A stretch of DNA of 45,030 nucleotides, from assembly GCA_964473045.1 (NCBI GenBank), contig CAYYMX010000002.1, positions 1 to 45,030 of the forward strand, read 5' to 3'. Both the position numbers and the translations under genes were made by a program. The notes beneath the pieces were generated by a model. It was not told where the DNA came from, did not search any database, and saw nothing but the letters and a program-made list of their open reading frames with translations. Shown here in pieces: positions 31,262 through 39,306 of the stretch. This DNA comes from CAYYMX01 sp964473045. Lineage in GTDB: Bacteria; Pseudomonadota; Alphaproteobacteria; Methylaequorales; Methylaequoraceae. The first letter of the stretch is position 1; each line of letters opens with the position of its first letter.

Positions 31262-32481
31262 TGCAAGAATTCTCAAGAAAAAAAATTCTTTTAATCGTTA
31301 CAGGAGGAATAGCATGTTACAAAGCTCTTGACTTAATAAGAAAGCTCCAAGAAAAGAAAGCTTCAATTGAGTGCATTCTAACAAAAAATGCTTCTGAATT
31401 TGTCAATCCTTTATCTTTCGAAAGTTTACTTGGCAAAAAAGTTCACTCTAATTTATTCTCATTAAACGAGGAAAAAGAAATGACCCATATTAAGCTTGCC
31501 AATTATTGTGATCTTAAGATTGTAGTTCCTTGTACAGCAAACTTTTTAGGAAAAATGGCAAATGGTGTAGCTGATGATTTGGCCACCAATATTTTGTTAG
31601 CTTCCAAAAATAAAAAGATAATTGCGCCGGCAATGAATACAAATATGTGGAACAATAGTGCAGTTAAAAATAATATAGAAACTTTAACTCAAATGGGTGT
31701 AAAAGTCTTGGCACCAGAAAGTGGAAAATTAGCTTGTGGAACTGTTGGAACCGGCAAACTTATGGATGTTGAAAGTATTATTGATTGTATTAGTGATTTA
31801 TTAAGAAAAAATCAAAAATTAGCTGGAATTAAAGCCATTGTAACTAGCGGACCATCCATAGAAAAGATTGACCCTATAAGGTTTGTAAGCAACTTTTCTT
31901 CTGGTTTACAAGGATATGAAATAGCTTCGTCATTATCTAAAATGGGTGCAAAAACAACCCTTATAAGTGGACCAACTTCCATGGGGACTCCAACTAATGT
32001 AAAATTAATAAAAGTTCAGACAGCAAAAGAATTTCTAGAATCTTCTATTTCAGAACTTCCATGCGACGTTTTTATCTCTGTAGCTGCAATTTCCGACTGG
32101 AAAGCAAAAAAAATTAGTAAAAAAAAACTAAAGAAAGAGAACTTTGAATTTCTTGATTTAAGGTTTTCAAAAAATATTGATGTACTAAAAACAATCTCTA
32201 ATCACAAAAAGAGACCCAAACTTGTTATTGGTTTTTCTGCAGAAACTGAAAATTTGATCAAAAATTCAGTTGTTAAACTCAAGAACAAAAATTGTGATTG
32301 GATAATAGCTAATAAAGTCTCAGCTTCAGAAGGGTTTAAAACTAAAACAAACAAAGTTTTTTTTATAGATAACAATGAAACTTTAGAGTTGCCAAAAATG
32401 AGTAAAAAAACGATCGCAGAAAAATTATCAAAAAAAATTGTTTCTTTTTTTAAAAATAATAAATTAAAGAGTTATGAGTGA
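31261..32481 (+). CDS. coaBC: Bifunctional phosphopantothenoylcysteine decarboxylase / synthase CoaBC
   Basis: A 406-residue coenzyme A enzyme (formerly Dfp). CoaC flavoprotein part with VTGGIACYKALDLIR, H76 in THIKLAN, PAMNTNMW (N126) and C159 in LACGTVG. CoaB part from about residue 190 with VTSGPSIEKIDPIRFVSNFS. The typical ...SSGKMG is SSGLQG here. The ATG overlaps the ubiE stop (TAATG) and the end overlaps dut by 8 bp. Confidence 0.96.
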   Translation: MQEFSRKKILLIVTGGIACYKALDLIRKLQEKKASIECILTKNASEFVNPLSFESLLGKKVHSNLFSLNEEKEMTHIKLANYCDLKIVVPCTANFLGKMANGVADDLATNILLASKNKKIIAPAMNTNMWNNSAVKNNIETLTQMGVKVLAPESGKLACGTVGTGKLMDVESIIDCISDLLRKNQKLAGIKAIVTSGPSIEKIDPIRFVSNFSSGLQGYEIASSLSKMGAKTTLISGPTSMGTPTNVKLIKVQTAKEFLESSISELPCDVFISVAAISDWKAKKISKKKLKKENFEFLDLRFSKNIDVLKTISNHKKRPKLVIGFSAETENLIKNSVVKLKNKNCDWIIANKVSASEGFKTKTNKVFFIDNNETLELPKMSKKTIAEKLSKKIVSFFKNNKLKSYE

Positions 32482-32920
32482 AATTTTTTTTAAAATATTA
32501 GAAAATGGTGATGATTTGTATAATCTAAAAAAAGCCACATCTGGAAGTGCAGGCTTTGATCTAGTAGCAGCTACAAAAAATGAAGAAATTTTATTACCAG
32601 GCAATACCCTTTTAATTCCATGTGGTTTTTCTCTACAAATGCCTAAGAATTTTGAAGCTCAAGTAAGACCAAGGTCTGGAATTGCACTAAAAAACTCAGT
32701 TACAGTATTAAATTCTCCTGGAACAATTGATGCTGATTACAGAGGTGAAGTATGTGTTATCCTAATTAATCATGGAAATAAAAACTTCATAATCTCGAGA
32801 GGAATGAGAATTGCCCAATTAATTTTTTCAAAGATCTCTTCTGTAAAATTAAAGCAAGTTGCAAGAATAAAGAACACCCAAAGAGGTTCAGGTGGTTTTG
32901 GTTCCACTGGAGTAAATTAG
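32474..32920 (+). CDS. dut: dUTP diphosphatase
   Basis: A 148-residue trimeric dUTPase, producing dUMP and keeping uracil out of DNA. The five motifs are visible: GSAGFDLVAA, RPRSGIALK, NSPGTIDADYRGE, RIAQLIF and the C-terminal Arg-Gly-Ser-Gly-Gly-Phe-Gly-Ser-Thr-Gly motif. Classic partner of coaBC; translational coupling is likely from the overlap. Confidence 0.97.
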   Translation: MSEIFFKILENGDDLYNLKKATSGSAGFDLVAATKNEEILLPGNTLLIPCGFSLQMPKNFEAQVRPRSGIALKNSVTVLNSPGTIDADYRGEVCVILINHGNKNFIISRGMRIAQLIFSKISSVKLKQVARIKNTQRGSGGFGSTGVN

Positions 32921-32930
32921 GGAGAAATAT

Positions 32931-33374
32931 TTGTTTAAGATTCAAAGAAAAATAGTTTACGCAATAGAGGCTGTTATAGATATAGCCCTTAACTCTGGAA
33001 CCAAACCTGTGCAGAATATTTCTATAGCTGATAGACAGGGAATACCTAAAAGATATTTAGAACAAACACTTCAATTATTAGTAAAAAACAATATTCTAGT
33101 AGGTTCACGAGGCCCAAGAGGAGGATACATATTAGCAAGAGAAAGAAGGAAAATATTTTTGTCAGAAATTATTAGGTCTGTGGATGTTGAAAATAAAAAA
33201 AAAAACAAAGGGCTTTCAGACTTATCCAAGAAAGTAATTAGTCCAATGATTAAAGATCTAACAAAAAAATGTTTGAATTATTTTGAAACTGTCAGTGTTG
33301 ATGAAATTTGTAGAATAGCAAAAAAGAAAAATGTTCAACCGCTATCTGAACGGAAAGTAGACTTTGACATTTAG
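32931..33374 (+). CDS. Rrf2 family transcriptional regulator, probably for the cysteine genes
   Basis: A 147-residue Rrf2 protein with the N-terminal winged helix (YAIEAVIDIA, RYLEQTLQLL, GSRGPRGGYILAR). The three-Cys cluster of IscR/RirA, which would bind Fe-S, is absent; only two separated Cys remain in the C-terminal part. This fits the CymR-like type that senses cysteine supply rather than Fe-S. It overlaps cysK by 11 bp, supporting a local regulatory role. TTG start with GGGAG ending 6 bases upstream. Confidence 0.9.
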   Translation: MFKIQRKIVYAIEAVIDIALNSGTKPVQNISIADRQGIPKRYLEQTLQLLVKNNILVGSRGPRGGYILARERRKIFLSEIIRSVDVENKKKNKGLSDLSKKVISPMIKDLTKKCLNYFETVSVDEICRIAKKKNVQPLSERKVDFDI

Positions 33375-34320
33375 GATTCCAAAACAGAATAAAATTTTCA
33401 ACTCCATATCAGAAACAATAGGCAATACACCTATGGTTATGCTACATAATATAAAGAAAAAATATAAGCTTTATGGCAACATTATCGCTAAACTAGAATT
33501 TTTTAATCCTCTTGGTTCTGTTAAGGATCGCATTGGCCTTGCGATGATTGAAGATGCTGAAAAAGATGGAATTATTAAAAAAAACTCAACTATAATTGAG
33601 GCAACCTCTGGAAATACTGGAATTGCTTTGGCCTTTATATGTGCATCAAAGAATTACAAGCTAATACTCACAATGCCTGACAGTATGTCCATAGAAAGAA
33701 AAAAAATGCTAAATTTTCTTGGCGCACAAATAATTCTTACTCCAAAAAATCTTGGCATGAAAGGAGCGATAGATAAGGCTAATGAAATAAAAAATAAAAA
33801 TAAAAATGCAATTATTTTGGATCAATTTAAAAACAAAGCTAATCCCAAAATTCATTACAAAAAAACAGCAGAAGAAATTTGGGAAGATTCTGAAGGTAAA
33901 ATAGATATTTTTATGTCTGGAGTTGGGACGGGGGGAACAATCACTGGGGTTGGTAATTATTTAAAAAAAAAAAGGAAAGATATTGAGATTGTAGCTATTG
34001 AACCTGAAGACTCTGCCATTCTTAGTGGTGGAGATGTTGGATCCCACCTTATTCAAGGTATTGGCGCTGGTTTTGTTCCTGAAGTCTTAGATAGGAAAGT
34101 CATTGATAAAGTCCTATCTATTAGTAACAACTCCGCATTTAAATATTCAAGAATCCTTGCTAAATATGAAGGAATCGCAGCTGGAATATCTTCAGGAGCT
34201 GTACTTGCCGCAGCAATAGAACTTAATGAAGAAAAAAAAATGATCGGGAAGAATACAATCATTATTTTGCCATCTTTTGCTGAAAGATATTTATCAACAC
34301 CTTTATTTTCAGAGTGTTAA
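33364..34320 (+). CDS. cysK: Cysteine synthase (O-acetylserine sulfhydrylase)
   Basis: A 318-residue PLP enzyme making cysteine from O-acetylserine and sulfide. PLP lysine K54 in GSVKDR, substrate loop EATSGNTG (79-86) and phosphate-binding GVGTGGTITG. It starts with TTG 33364 inside the Rrf2 gene, with GGAAAG six bases upstream; no ATG alternative exists near the conserved SISETIGNTP. Middle gene of Rrf2-cysK-ThiF. Confidence 0.96.
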   Translation: MTFRIPKQNKIFNSISETIGNTPMVMLHNIKKKYKLYGNIIAKLEFFNPLGSVKDRIGLAMIEDAEKDGIIKKNSTIIEATSGNTGIALAFICASKNYKLILTMPDSMSIERKKMLNFLGAQIILTPKNLGMKGAIDKANEIKNKNKNAIILDQFKNKANPKIHYKKTAEEIWEDSEGKIDIFMSGVGTGGTITGVGNYLKKKRKDIEIVAIEPEDSAILSGGDVGSHLIQGIGAGFVPEVLDRKVIDKVLSISNNSAFKYSRILAKYEGIAAGISSGAVLAAAIELNEEKKMIGKNTIIILPSFAERYLSTPLFSEC

Positions 34321-34321
34321 A

Positions 34322-35080
34322 ATGTTAAGTGATAAAGATCTAGAAAGGTTTTCAAGGCAAATAATTATTGACAAAATAGGTTTTGAAGGTCAAAAAAAAT
34401 TAAACAATTCTTCAATATTAATTGTTGGATGTGGAGGACTAGGAACATCGGCAAGCCAATACTTAGCAATGAGTGGTATTGGAAAAATTACTTTGCTAGA
34501 TGACGACATTATAAACCTTAGCAACCTTAACAGACAAACATTATTCCAAGAAAAAGATATAGGTAAGTTTAAAGTTAAAGTATTAGCTAGTAGATTAAAA
34601 AAAATTAATCAAAACATTACTATAAAAACTTTTTGTGAACGACTAGAAAAAAGTACTAATCATATCAATGATAGTTACGATGTAATTCTAGATTGTAGCG
34701 ATAATTTTGAGACTAGGTACTTGATTAACAAAATTTGTTTTAATCAAAAAAAAAAACTAATCTCAGCAGCATTGCAAAATTTTGATATTCAGATTTTAAC
34801 ATTCTCTCCGTGGAAAAAAAAAGAATTCCCATGTTATGAATGTGTTTTTCCGAAAGAAAAAGACTATTTATCAAAAAACTGTGATCAAATGGGTATTTTA
34901 GCTCCAATAGCTGGAATGGGAGGGGTTTTTCAAGCACTTAATTCTATAATTGTAATTCTTAATATTGACAATTCAATTTACACAGAAATGATTTTGTTTG
35001 ATGGTTTAAGTAGAATGTTCAAAAAAATTAGAATTTTTAAGAACCCCAGATGTCTGTTATGTGGCAGCAAAAAATCTTAG
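34322..35080 (+). CDS. ThiF/MoeB family adenylyltransferase
   Basis: About 252 residues, an E1-like enzyme that adenylates the C-terminal glycine of a sulfur-carrier protein (ThiS or MoaD type). Nucleotide loop GCGGLG (36-41), LDDD (59-62), R71, D124 region DCSDN, C187, and zinc pairs C171-x-x-C174 and C244-x-x-C247. The ATG at 34322 follows the cysK stop by 1 bp and is preferred over the frame extension into cysK. Together with cysK and Rrf2 it suggests transfer of sulfur from cysteine to a carrier protein. Confidence 0.92.
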   Translation: MLSDKDLERFSRQIIIDKIGFEGQKKLNNSSILIVGCGGLGTSASQYLAMSGIGKITLLDDDIINLSNLNRQTLFQEKDIGKFKVKVLASRLKKINQNITIKTFCERLEKSTNHINDSYDVILDCSDNFETRYLINKICFNQKKKLISAALQNFDIQILTFSPWKKKEFPCYECVFPKEKDYLSKNCDQMGILAPIAGMGGVFQALNSIIVILNIDNSIYTEMILFDGLSRMFKKIRIFKNPRCLLCGSKKS

Positions 35081-36066
35081 TTCTTACTTAGATTTTCTTT
35101 TATCAGATCTGGAGGCGACATTCCTTTTTGGAAAGAATCAATGTTTTTAAAAACTCTAATCCCCATCGAGACTCGACACTCAGTTGTTGCGGAACTTATA
35201 TGAGGTAATAAAACAGCATTATCAGCTTCAAGGAGATTAGGCGTTACCTGAGGTTCATGTTCAAAAACATCTAAGCCAACTCCTCCAATTTTTTTCTTTA
35301 AAAGTAAGTTAGCTAACTCATTTTCATCAATAATCTCACCTCTTGACGTATTAACAACTATTGCTTTTTTCTTCAAAAGTTTTAGCCTTTTTTTGGAAAG
35401 CAAATGAAATGTCTCAGGTGTATAAGGACAATGAATTGAGACTATATCAACATACGCTAACATCTCATCAAGATTGTTCCAATATTTTGCATTACATTTT
35501 TTTTCAATATTTGATTTTAGTTTTTTTCTATTGTGATAACTAATTTCTATCCCTAATGAAAAACACCTCTTGGCAACTGCCAAACCAATCCTTCCCATAC
35601 CTATAATGCCAATCTTTTTTCCTGAAATTCTTTCGCCAATCGTTTCGCTAGGTCCCCAACCAGTCCATTTTTCATTTGTGAGTTTCTGCTGAGCATTTCT
35701 AACTTTTCTACAGATCATCAATATCATTGTTAAAACAAGATCTGCGGTATCTTCTGTTAAAACATCTGGAGTATTCGTAACTAAGATTTTTCTCTCCTTT
35801 GCAGTGATTAAATCCAAGTTATCAACTCCATTTCCAAAATTTGCTATTAGCTTGAGTTTCTTGCCTGCCTTGATTATAGAAGCATCAATAGTATCACTAA
35901 TACATGGAACTAAAACATCTACATTCTCAATCTTTTTTTTTAACTCTTTGTATGAATATTTTTTATCTGATTTGTTTAATTCTACAGAAAAACTTTTTGT
36001 TAATTTTTTTTCTATTATTTCAGGTAATTTTCTAGTAAGAAGAACTGTGATCTTTTTAGAACCCAT
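35077..36066 (-). CDS. D-isomer-specific 2-hydroxyacid dehydrogenase (glyoxylate/hydroxypyruvate reductase-like)
   Basis: About 329 residues from ATG 36066; a longer frame to 36159 is not conserved and overlaps the divergent gene. NAD loop GMGRIG (156-161), catalytic R242 (NTSRGEIID), E271 (FEHEP) and H289 (LLPHISSAT). Relatives reduce glyoxylate or hydroxypyruvate with NAD(P)H. It converges on the ThiF gene with a 4-bp overlap and diverges from the SH3 gene. Confidence 0.93.
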   Translation of the reverse strand: MGSKKITVLLTRKLPEIIEKKLTKSFSVELNKSDKKYSYKELKKKIENVDVLVPCISDTIDASIIKAGKKLKLIANFGNGVDNLDLITAKERKILVTNTPDVLTEDTADLVLTMILMICRKVRNAQQKLTNEKWTGWGPSETIGERISGKKIGIIGMGRIGLAVAKRCFSLGIEISYHNRKKLKSNIEKKCNAKYWNNLDEMLAYVDIVSIHCPYTPETFHLLSKKRLKLLKKKAIVVNTSRGEIIDENELANLLLKKKIGGVGLDVFEHEPQVTPNLLEADNAVLLPHISSATTECRVSMGIRVFKNIDSFQKGMSPPDLIKENLSKN

Positions 36067-36091
36067 TGTAAAAAAAATTTTAATTATAGTA

Positions 36092-36526
36092 ATGGTCTTA
36101 TTATTCAATTCTATACCAAATCTAGGATTTAGTTTGGAAAAAAATATTTTTTTTTCCACTAAATATAATGAAGTAAATATAAGGAATGGACCAGGAACTA
36201 ATCATCTAATTTTGTTCAAAGTTTTACAGAAAGGTTACCCCGTAAAAGCTGTTGGTAACAACGAAAATTGGCGAGAGATTCAAGACTACAAAAATAGAAC
36301 TGGATGGATATCTAAATCACAATTAAGCAAAGAAAAATTTGGTATTCTGCTTTCAAATAATCAAGACCTTCATATACTTCCTAAGAAAGATTCAAAAAAA
36401 ATAGCAGTATTAAATAAAAATGTCTTAATCAAAATTGTAAGTTGCAGAGAAAAATGGTGTAAGATTGAGATAGGTGGTAAAACTGGTTGGCTCAACAAAC
36501 ACAGCTTTTGGGGTGAGAATAACTAA
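36092..36526 (+). CDS. SH3-domain exported protein (DUF1058 type)
   Basis: About 145 residues with a signal peptide and two bacterial SH3 domains: the first with VNIRNGPGTNHLILFKVL and WREIQDY..TGWISKSQLS, the second with DLHILPKKDSKKIAVL and KWCKIEIGGKTGWLNKHSF. Probably periplasmic, possibly binding cell wall. ATG 36092 gives a signal peptide with no positive N-region; an ATT at 36065 would add VKKILIIV and a better signal. The much longer frame from 35804 runs antisense to the dehydrogenase gene and is not real. The divergent neighbour is a common alphaproteobacterial arrangement. Confidence 0.85.
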   Translation: MVLLFNSIPNLGFSLEKNIFFSTKYNEVNIRNGPGTNHLILFKVLQKGYPVKAVGNNENWREIQDYKNRTGWISKSQLSKEKFGILLSNNQDLHILPKKDSKKIAVLNKNVLIKIVSCREKWCKIEIGGKTGWLNKHSFWGENN

Positions 36527-36540
36527 CGAAAAAAAAATTC

Positions 36541-38673
36541 TTACTTGATATCAAAACGATCAAGATTCATTACTTTATTCCAAGCAGATATAAAATCTTT
36601 TATAAAATCTTTCATGGATCCTTTACATGCATAAACTTCAGATATTGCTCTAAGTTGAGAGTTTGAGCCAAAGGCAAGATCAACCCTAGTAGCTGTTCTA
36701 ATTTTTTTTCCAGTTACACGATCAACTGCTTCATAAGTTGTCTTACTTATCGGTTTCCACTCTACAGACATATCTAACAAATTAACAAAAAAATCATTCG
36801 TCAATTTTCCTGGAGTCTCAGTAAAAACTCCATGCCCATCAATACTAATTCCCAAAGCGCGCATACCACCAACCAGAACAGTCATTTCTGGAGCTGTAAG
36901 ACCAAGAAGTTGGGCCTTATCAAGTAACATTTCCTCTGGACTAACAGAAAATTCTTGTTTTTGAAAATTTCTAAAACCATCGGCCAATGGTTCTAAAACA
37001 TCAAAAGACTCAACATCTGTTTTTTCTTGCAGTGCATCTCCACGACCAGGATTGAAAGATACTTTCTCACCTGAAGCTTTTTCAACACCCACATTACCAG
37101 CTAGTACAATTATATCAGAAAGAGACGCACCTACTTCCGATGATATATTTTCAAGAATCTGTAATACCTTAGAAAGTTGCTTAGGTTTATTAACTTCCCA
37201 ATCTTTCTGAGGAGCTAATCTAACCCGTGCACCATTGGCTCCGCCTCTCATATCTGTACTACGAAATGTAGAAGCACTTGCCCAAGCAGTTTCAACCATC
37301 TCCTGAATTGTTAAATCACTATTAGCAATTCTTTCTTTAGCCTTTTCTACATCATACTTAGTATTCCCAGAAGGAACTGGGTCTTGCCATATCAATTCCT
37401 CATCAGGAACTTCAGGACCAATATAACGAGTCCTCGGCCCCATATCACGATGTAATAATTTAAACCATGCTCTCGCAAAAGCATTTGCAAACTCATCAGG
37501 GTTTTCATGATATCTCTTTGAAATTTTTTTGTATATCGGATCTTCACGCATAGCCATATCAGCTGTCGTCATCATAGTTGTTACACGTTTTGATGGATCT
37601 GCTGGATCTGGAGCCAAATCTTCTTTATCTGGGTTAATTGGGTGCCACTGATTTGCTCCAGCAGGACTCTTAACAAGTTCCCATTCATATTTAAAAAGAA
37701 TGTCAAAGTATCCATTGTCCCATTTTGTTGGATTAGAGGTCCACGCACCTTCTATTCCACTTGTAATAGCATCTCTACCTTTTCCAGTTCCATATTTATT
37801 CTTCCAACCAAATCCCATCTCCTCTATTGATGCAGCTTCAGGTTCAGCTCCAACATTAGTTTCAGGAGCAGCACCGTGCGCTTTGCCAAAGGTATGTCCA
37901 CCTGCAGTCAATGCTACAGTTTCTTCATCGTTCATAGCCATACGTGAAAATGTCTCTCGAATATCCTTAGCACTTGCAAGTGGATCAGGGTTTCCATCTG
38001 GTCCTTGTGGATTAACATAAATTAATCCCATTTGCACCGCGCCCAAAGGGGTTTCTAATTCTCTTTTGCCAGTATACCTTTTATTACCTAACCATTCATT
38101 TTCTTTTCCCCAGTAAATATCTTCTGGCGGAGTCCATATATCAGCACGACCTCCAGAAAACCCAAAAGTTTTTCCACCCATTGACTCTATTGCTACATTT
38201 CCAGTTAAAATAATAAGATCTGCCCAGCTTATTTTATTTCCATATTTTTGTTTTATAGGCCAAAGAAGTCTCCGAGCCTTATCTAAATTTCCATTGTCTG
38301 GCCAACTATTAAGTGGAGCAAAACGTTGATCACCAGTACCTCCACCACCACGACCATCCCATGTCCTATATGTACCCGCAGCATGCCAAGTCATACGAAT
38401 AAAAAAACCACCATAGTGACCATAATCAGCAGGCCACCAATCTTGAGAATCTGTCATTAAGCTTGTTAAATCTTTTTTTAAAGCAAAATAATCAAGTTTT
38501 TTAAATTCTTCACGATAATTAAAATCCAAACTCATTGGATTTGATCTTTTATCATTTTGATGAAGAATATTAATATTTAGTTGATTAGGCCACCAATCTT
38601 TATTTGATGTACTAACACCACTATTGCTTGTAGCAGATCCGTGCATAACAGGACATTTACTTACGCCATCCAT
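36541..38673 (-). CDS. katG: Catalase-peroxidase KatG
   Basis: A 710-residue bifunctional haem enzyme that destroys hydrogen peroxide. Active-site R93, W96 and H97 in RMTWHAAG; the W-Y-M cross-link residues are W96, Y219 (GLIYVNPQG) and M245; proximal haem ligand H260 in GGHTFGKAHGA. A degenerate C-terminal peroxidase repeat follows, as in the family. No signal peptide. GC content is clearly higher than the neighbours in parts (two 60-base lines at 31-32 GC). The Irr-type box and promoter upstream suggest iron- or haem-dependent control. Confidence 0.98.
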   Translation of the reverse strand: MDGVSKCPVMHGSATSNSGVSTSNKDWWPNQLNINILHQNDKRSNPMSLDFNYREEFKKLDYFALKKDLTSLMTDSQDWWPADYGHYGGFFIRMTWHAAGTYRTWDGRGGGGTGDQRFAPLNSWPDNGNLDKARRLLWPIKQKYGNKISWADLIILTGNVAIESMGGKTFGFSGGRADIWTPPEDIYWGKENEWLGNKRYTGKRELETPLGAVQMGLIYVNPQGPDGNPDPLASAKDIRETFSRMAMNDEETVALTAGGHTFGKAHGAAPETNVGAEPEAASIEEMGFGWKNKYGTGKGRDAITSGIEGAWTSNPTKWDNGYFDILFKYEWELVKSPAGANQWHPINPDKEDLAPDPADPSKRVTTMMTTADMAMREDPIYKKISKRYHENPDEFANAFARAWFKLLHRDMGPRTRYIGPEVPDEELIWQDPVPSGNTKYDVEKAKERIANSDLTIQEMVETAWASASTFRSTDMRGGANGARVRLAPQKDWEVNKPKQLSKVLQILENISSEVGASLSDIIVLAGNVGVEKASGEKVSFNPGRGDALQEKTDVESFDVLEPLADGFRNFQKQEFSVSPEEMLLDKAQLLGLTAPEMTVLVGGMRALGISIDGHGVFTETPGKLTNDFFVNLLDMSVEWKPISKTTYEAVDRVTGKKIRTATRVDLAFGSNSQLRAISEVYACKGSMKDFIKDFISAWNKVMNLDRFDIK

Positions 38674-38775
38674 TTTTATCCCTTTCTTTTTTTATATTTT
38701 TACAAAATCAAAACTCTGGGCTTGATGCTAAAAAAAACATTTGAGAAAATAATTTCTTCACACAACCAAATTAAT

Positions 38776-38805
38776 ATAATACAAATTTTTAGCTCACAGA
38801 GTCAA
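38776..38805 (-). promoter_or_regulatory. Promoter of katG
   Basis: On the minus strand TTGACT (38800-38805) and TATTAT (38776-38781) are 18 bp apart, each one base from consensus. The expected leader is about 95 bases. The gap 38674-38847 holds this promoter, the Irr-type box just upstream, and otherwise AT-rich leader DNA. Confidence 0.7.
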
Positions 38806-38812
38806 CTTTAAT

Positions 38813-38827
38813 TTAGAATTATTCTAA
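38813..38827. promoter_or_regulatory. Irr-type (ICE) operator upstream of katG
   Basis: TTAGAA (38813-38818), TTA, TTCTAA (38822-38827): a perfect palindrome matching the known Irr/ICE consensus TTAGAA-N3-TTCTAA of alphaproteobacteria. It ends 7 bp upstream of the katG -35 box, centred about 50 bp upstream of the expected transcript start. It also lies 20 bp behind the irr-like gene. The position would allow either activation or repression. Confidence 0.7.
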
Positions 38828-38847
38828 TTAGGCTTTTGTGGGGGATA

Positions 38848-39282
38848 TCATTCAGAGACATTTATAATGATTTCAACTGATTCAAGTCGTTTGCTTTGCG
38901 GAATTTTAGGAATTTTTGATATAACAATTTCAGCTGAATTAATATCCTCAATTTTTCCAGTTGTTTTACAAAAAAAATGGTGATGGGAACTTCGATTTGT
39001 ATCAAAAAAAACTTTGTCACCTGCAAGCTTTACAACCTTGAGAATACCAAGATTAACAAACTGATTTAGGCCATTGTAAACGGTAGCAAGAGAAATCCTT
39101 TTTTGCTTCTTATTAATCTCATTAAAAACATCTTCTACTGTAAAATGATAATTACCTTTTTTAAAAAGCACTTCAACTAAACTTACCCTTTGTTTTGTAA
39201 GTTTTAGTGAAGAATTCTTTAGCATTTTCAATGCATTTATTTTCATTTTTAATGCTTTTTTTGTGAGATCTTTATTTCTCAT
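38848..39282 (-). CDS. irr: Fur family regulator, Irr-like
   Basis: A 144-residue Fur-superfamily protein. DNA-binding winged helix at about 28-95 with LTKQRVSLVEVLF and SLATVYNGLNQFVNLGI. The region VFFDTNRSSHHHFFC (91-105) contains the HHH typical of Irr, the alphaproteobacterial haem- and iron-responsive regulator, and the paired CxxC zinc motifs of Fur and PerR are absent (one Cys only). The N-terminal haem-regulatory GCPWH of the Bradyrhizobium protein is absent. Located before katG on the same strand with an Irr-type box between them, which strengthens the assignment. PerR-like function is the alternative. Confidence 0.82.
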   Translation of the reverse strand: MRNKDLTKKALKMKINALKMLKNSSLKLTKQRVSLVEVLFKKGNYHFTVEDVFNEINKKQKRISLATVYNGLNQFVNLGILKVVKLAGDKVFFDTNRSSHHHFFCKTTGKIEDINSAEIVISKIPKIPQSKRLESVEIIINVSE

Positions 39283-39306
39283 ATTCTTTAAAGTAAAAAA
39301 TAAGAC

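Noticed and set aside
35804..36091. Long N-terminal extension of the SH3 protein
   Set aside because: It runs antisense through the 2-hydroxyacid dehydrogenase gene, has no family similarity and would bury the signal peptide.
37700..38020. 106-codon ORF antisense to katG
   Set aside because: It is a shadow of the conserved, GC-rich katG codons, with no ribosome site or recognisable protein.
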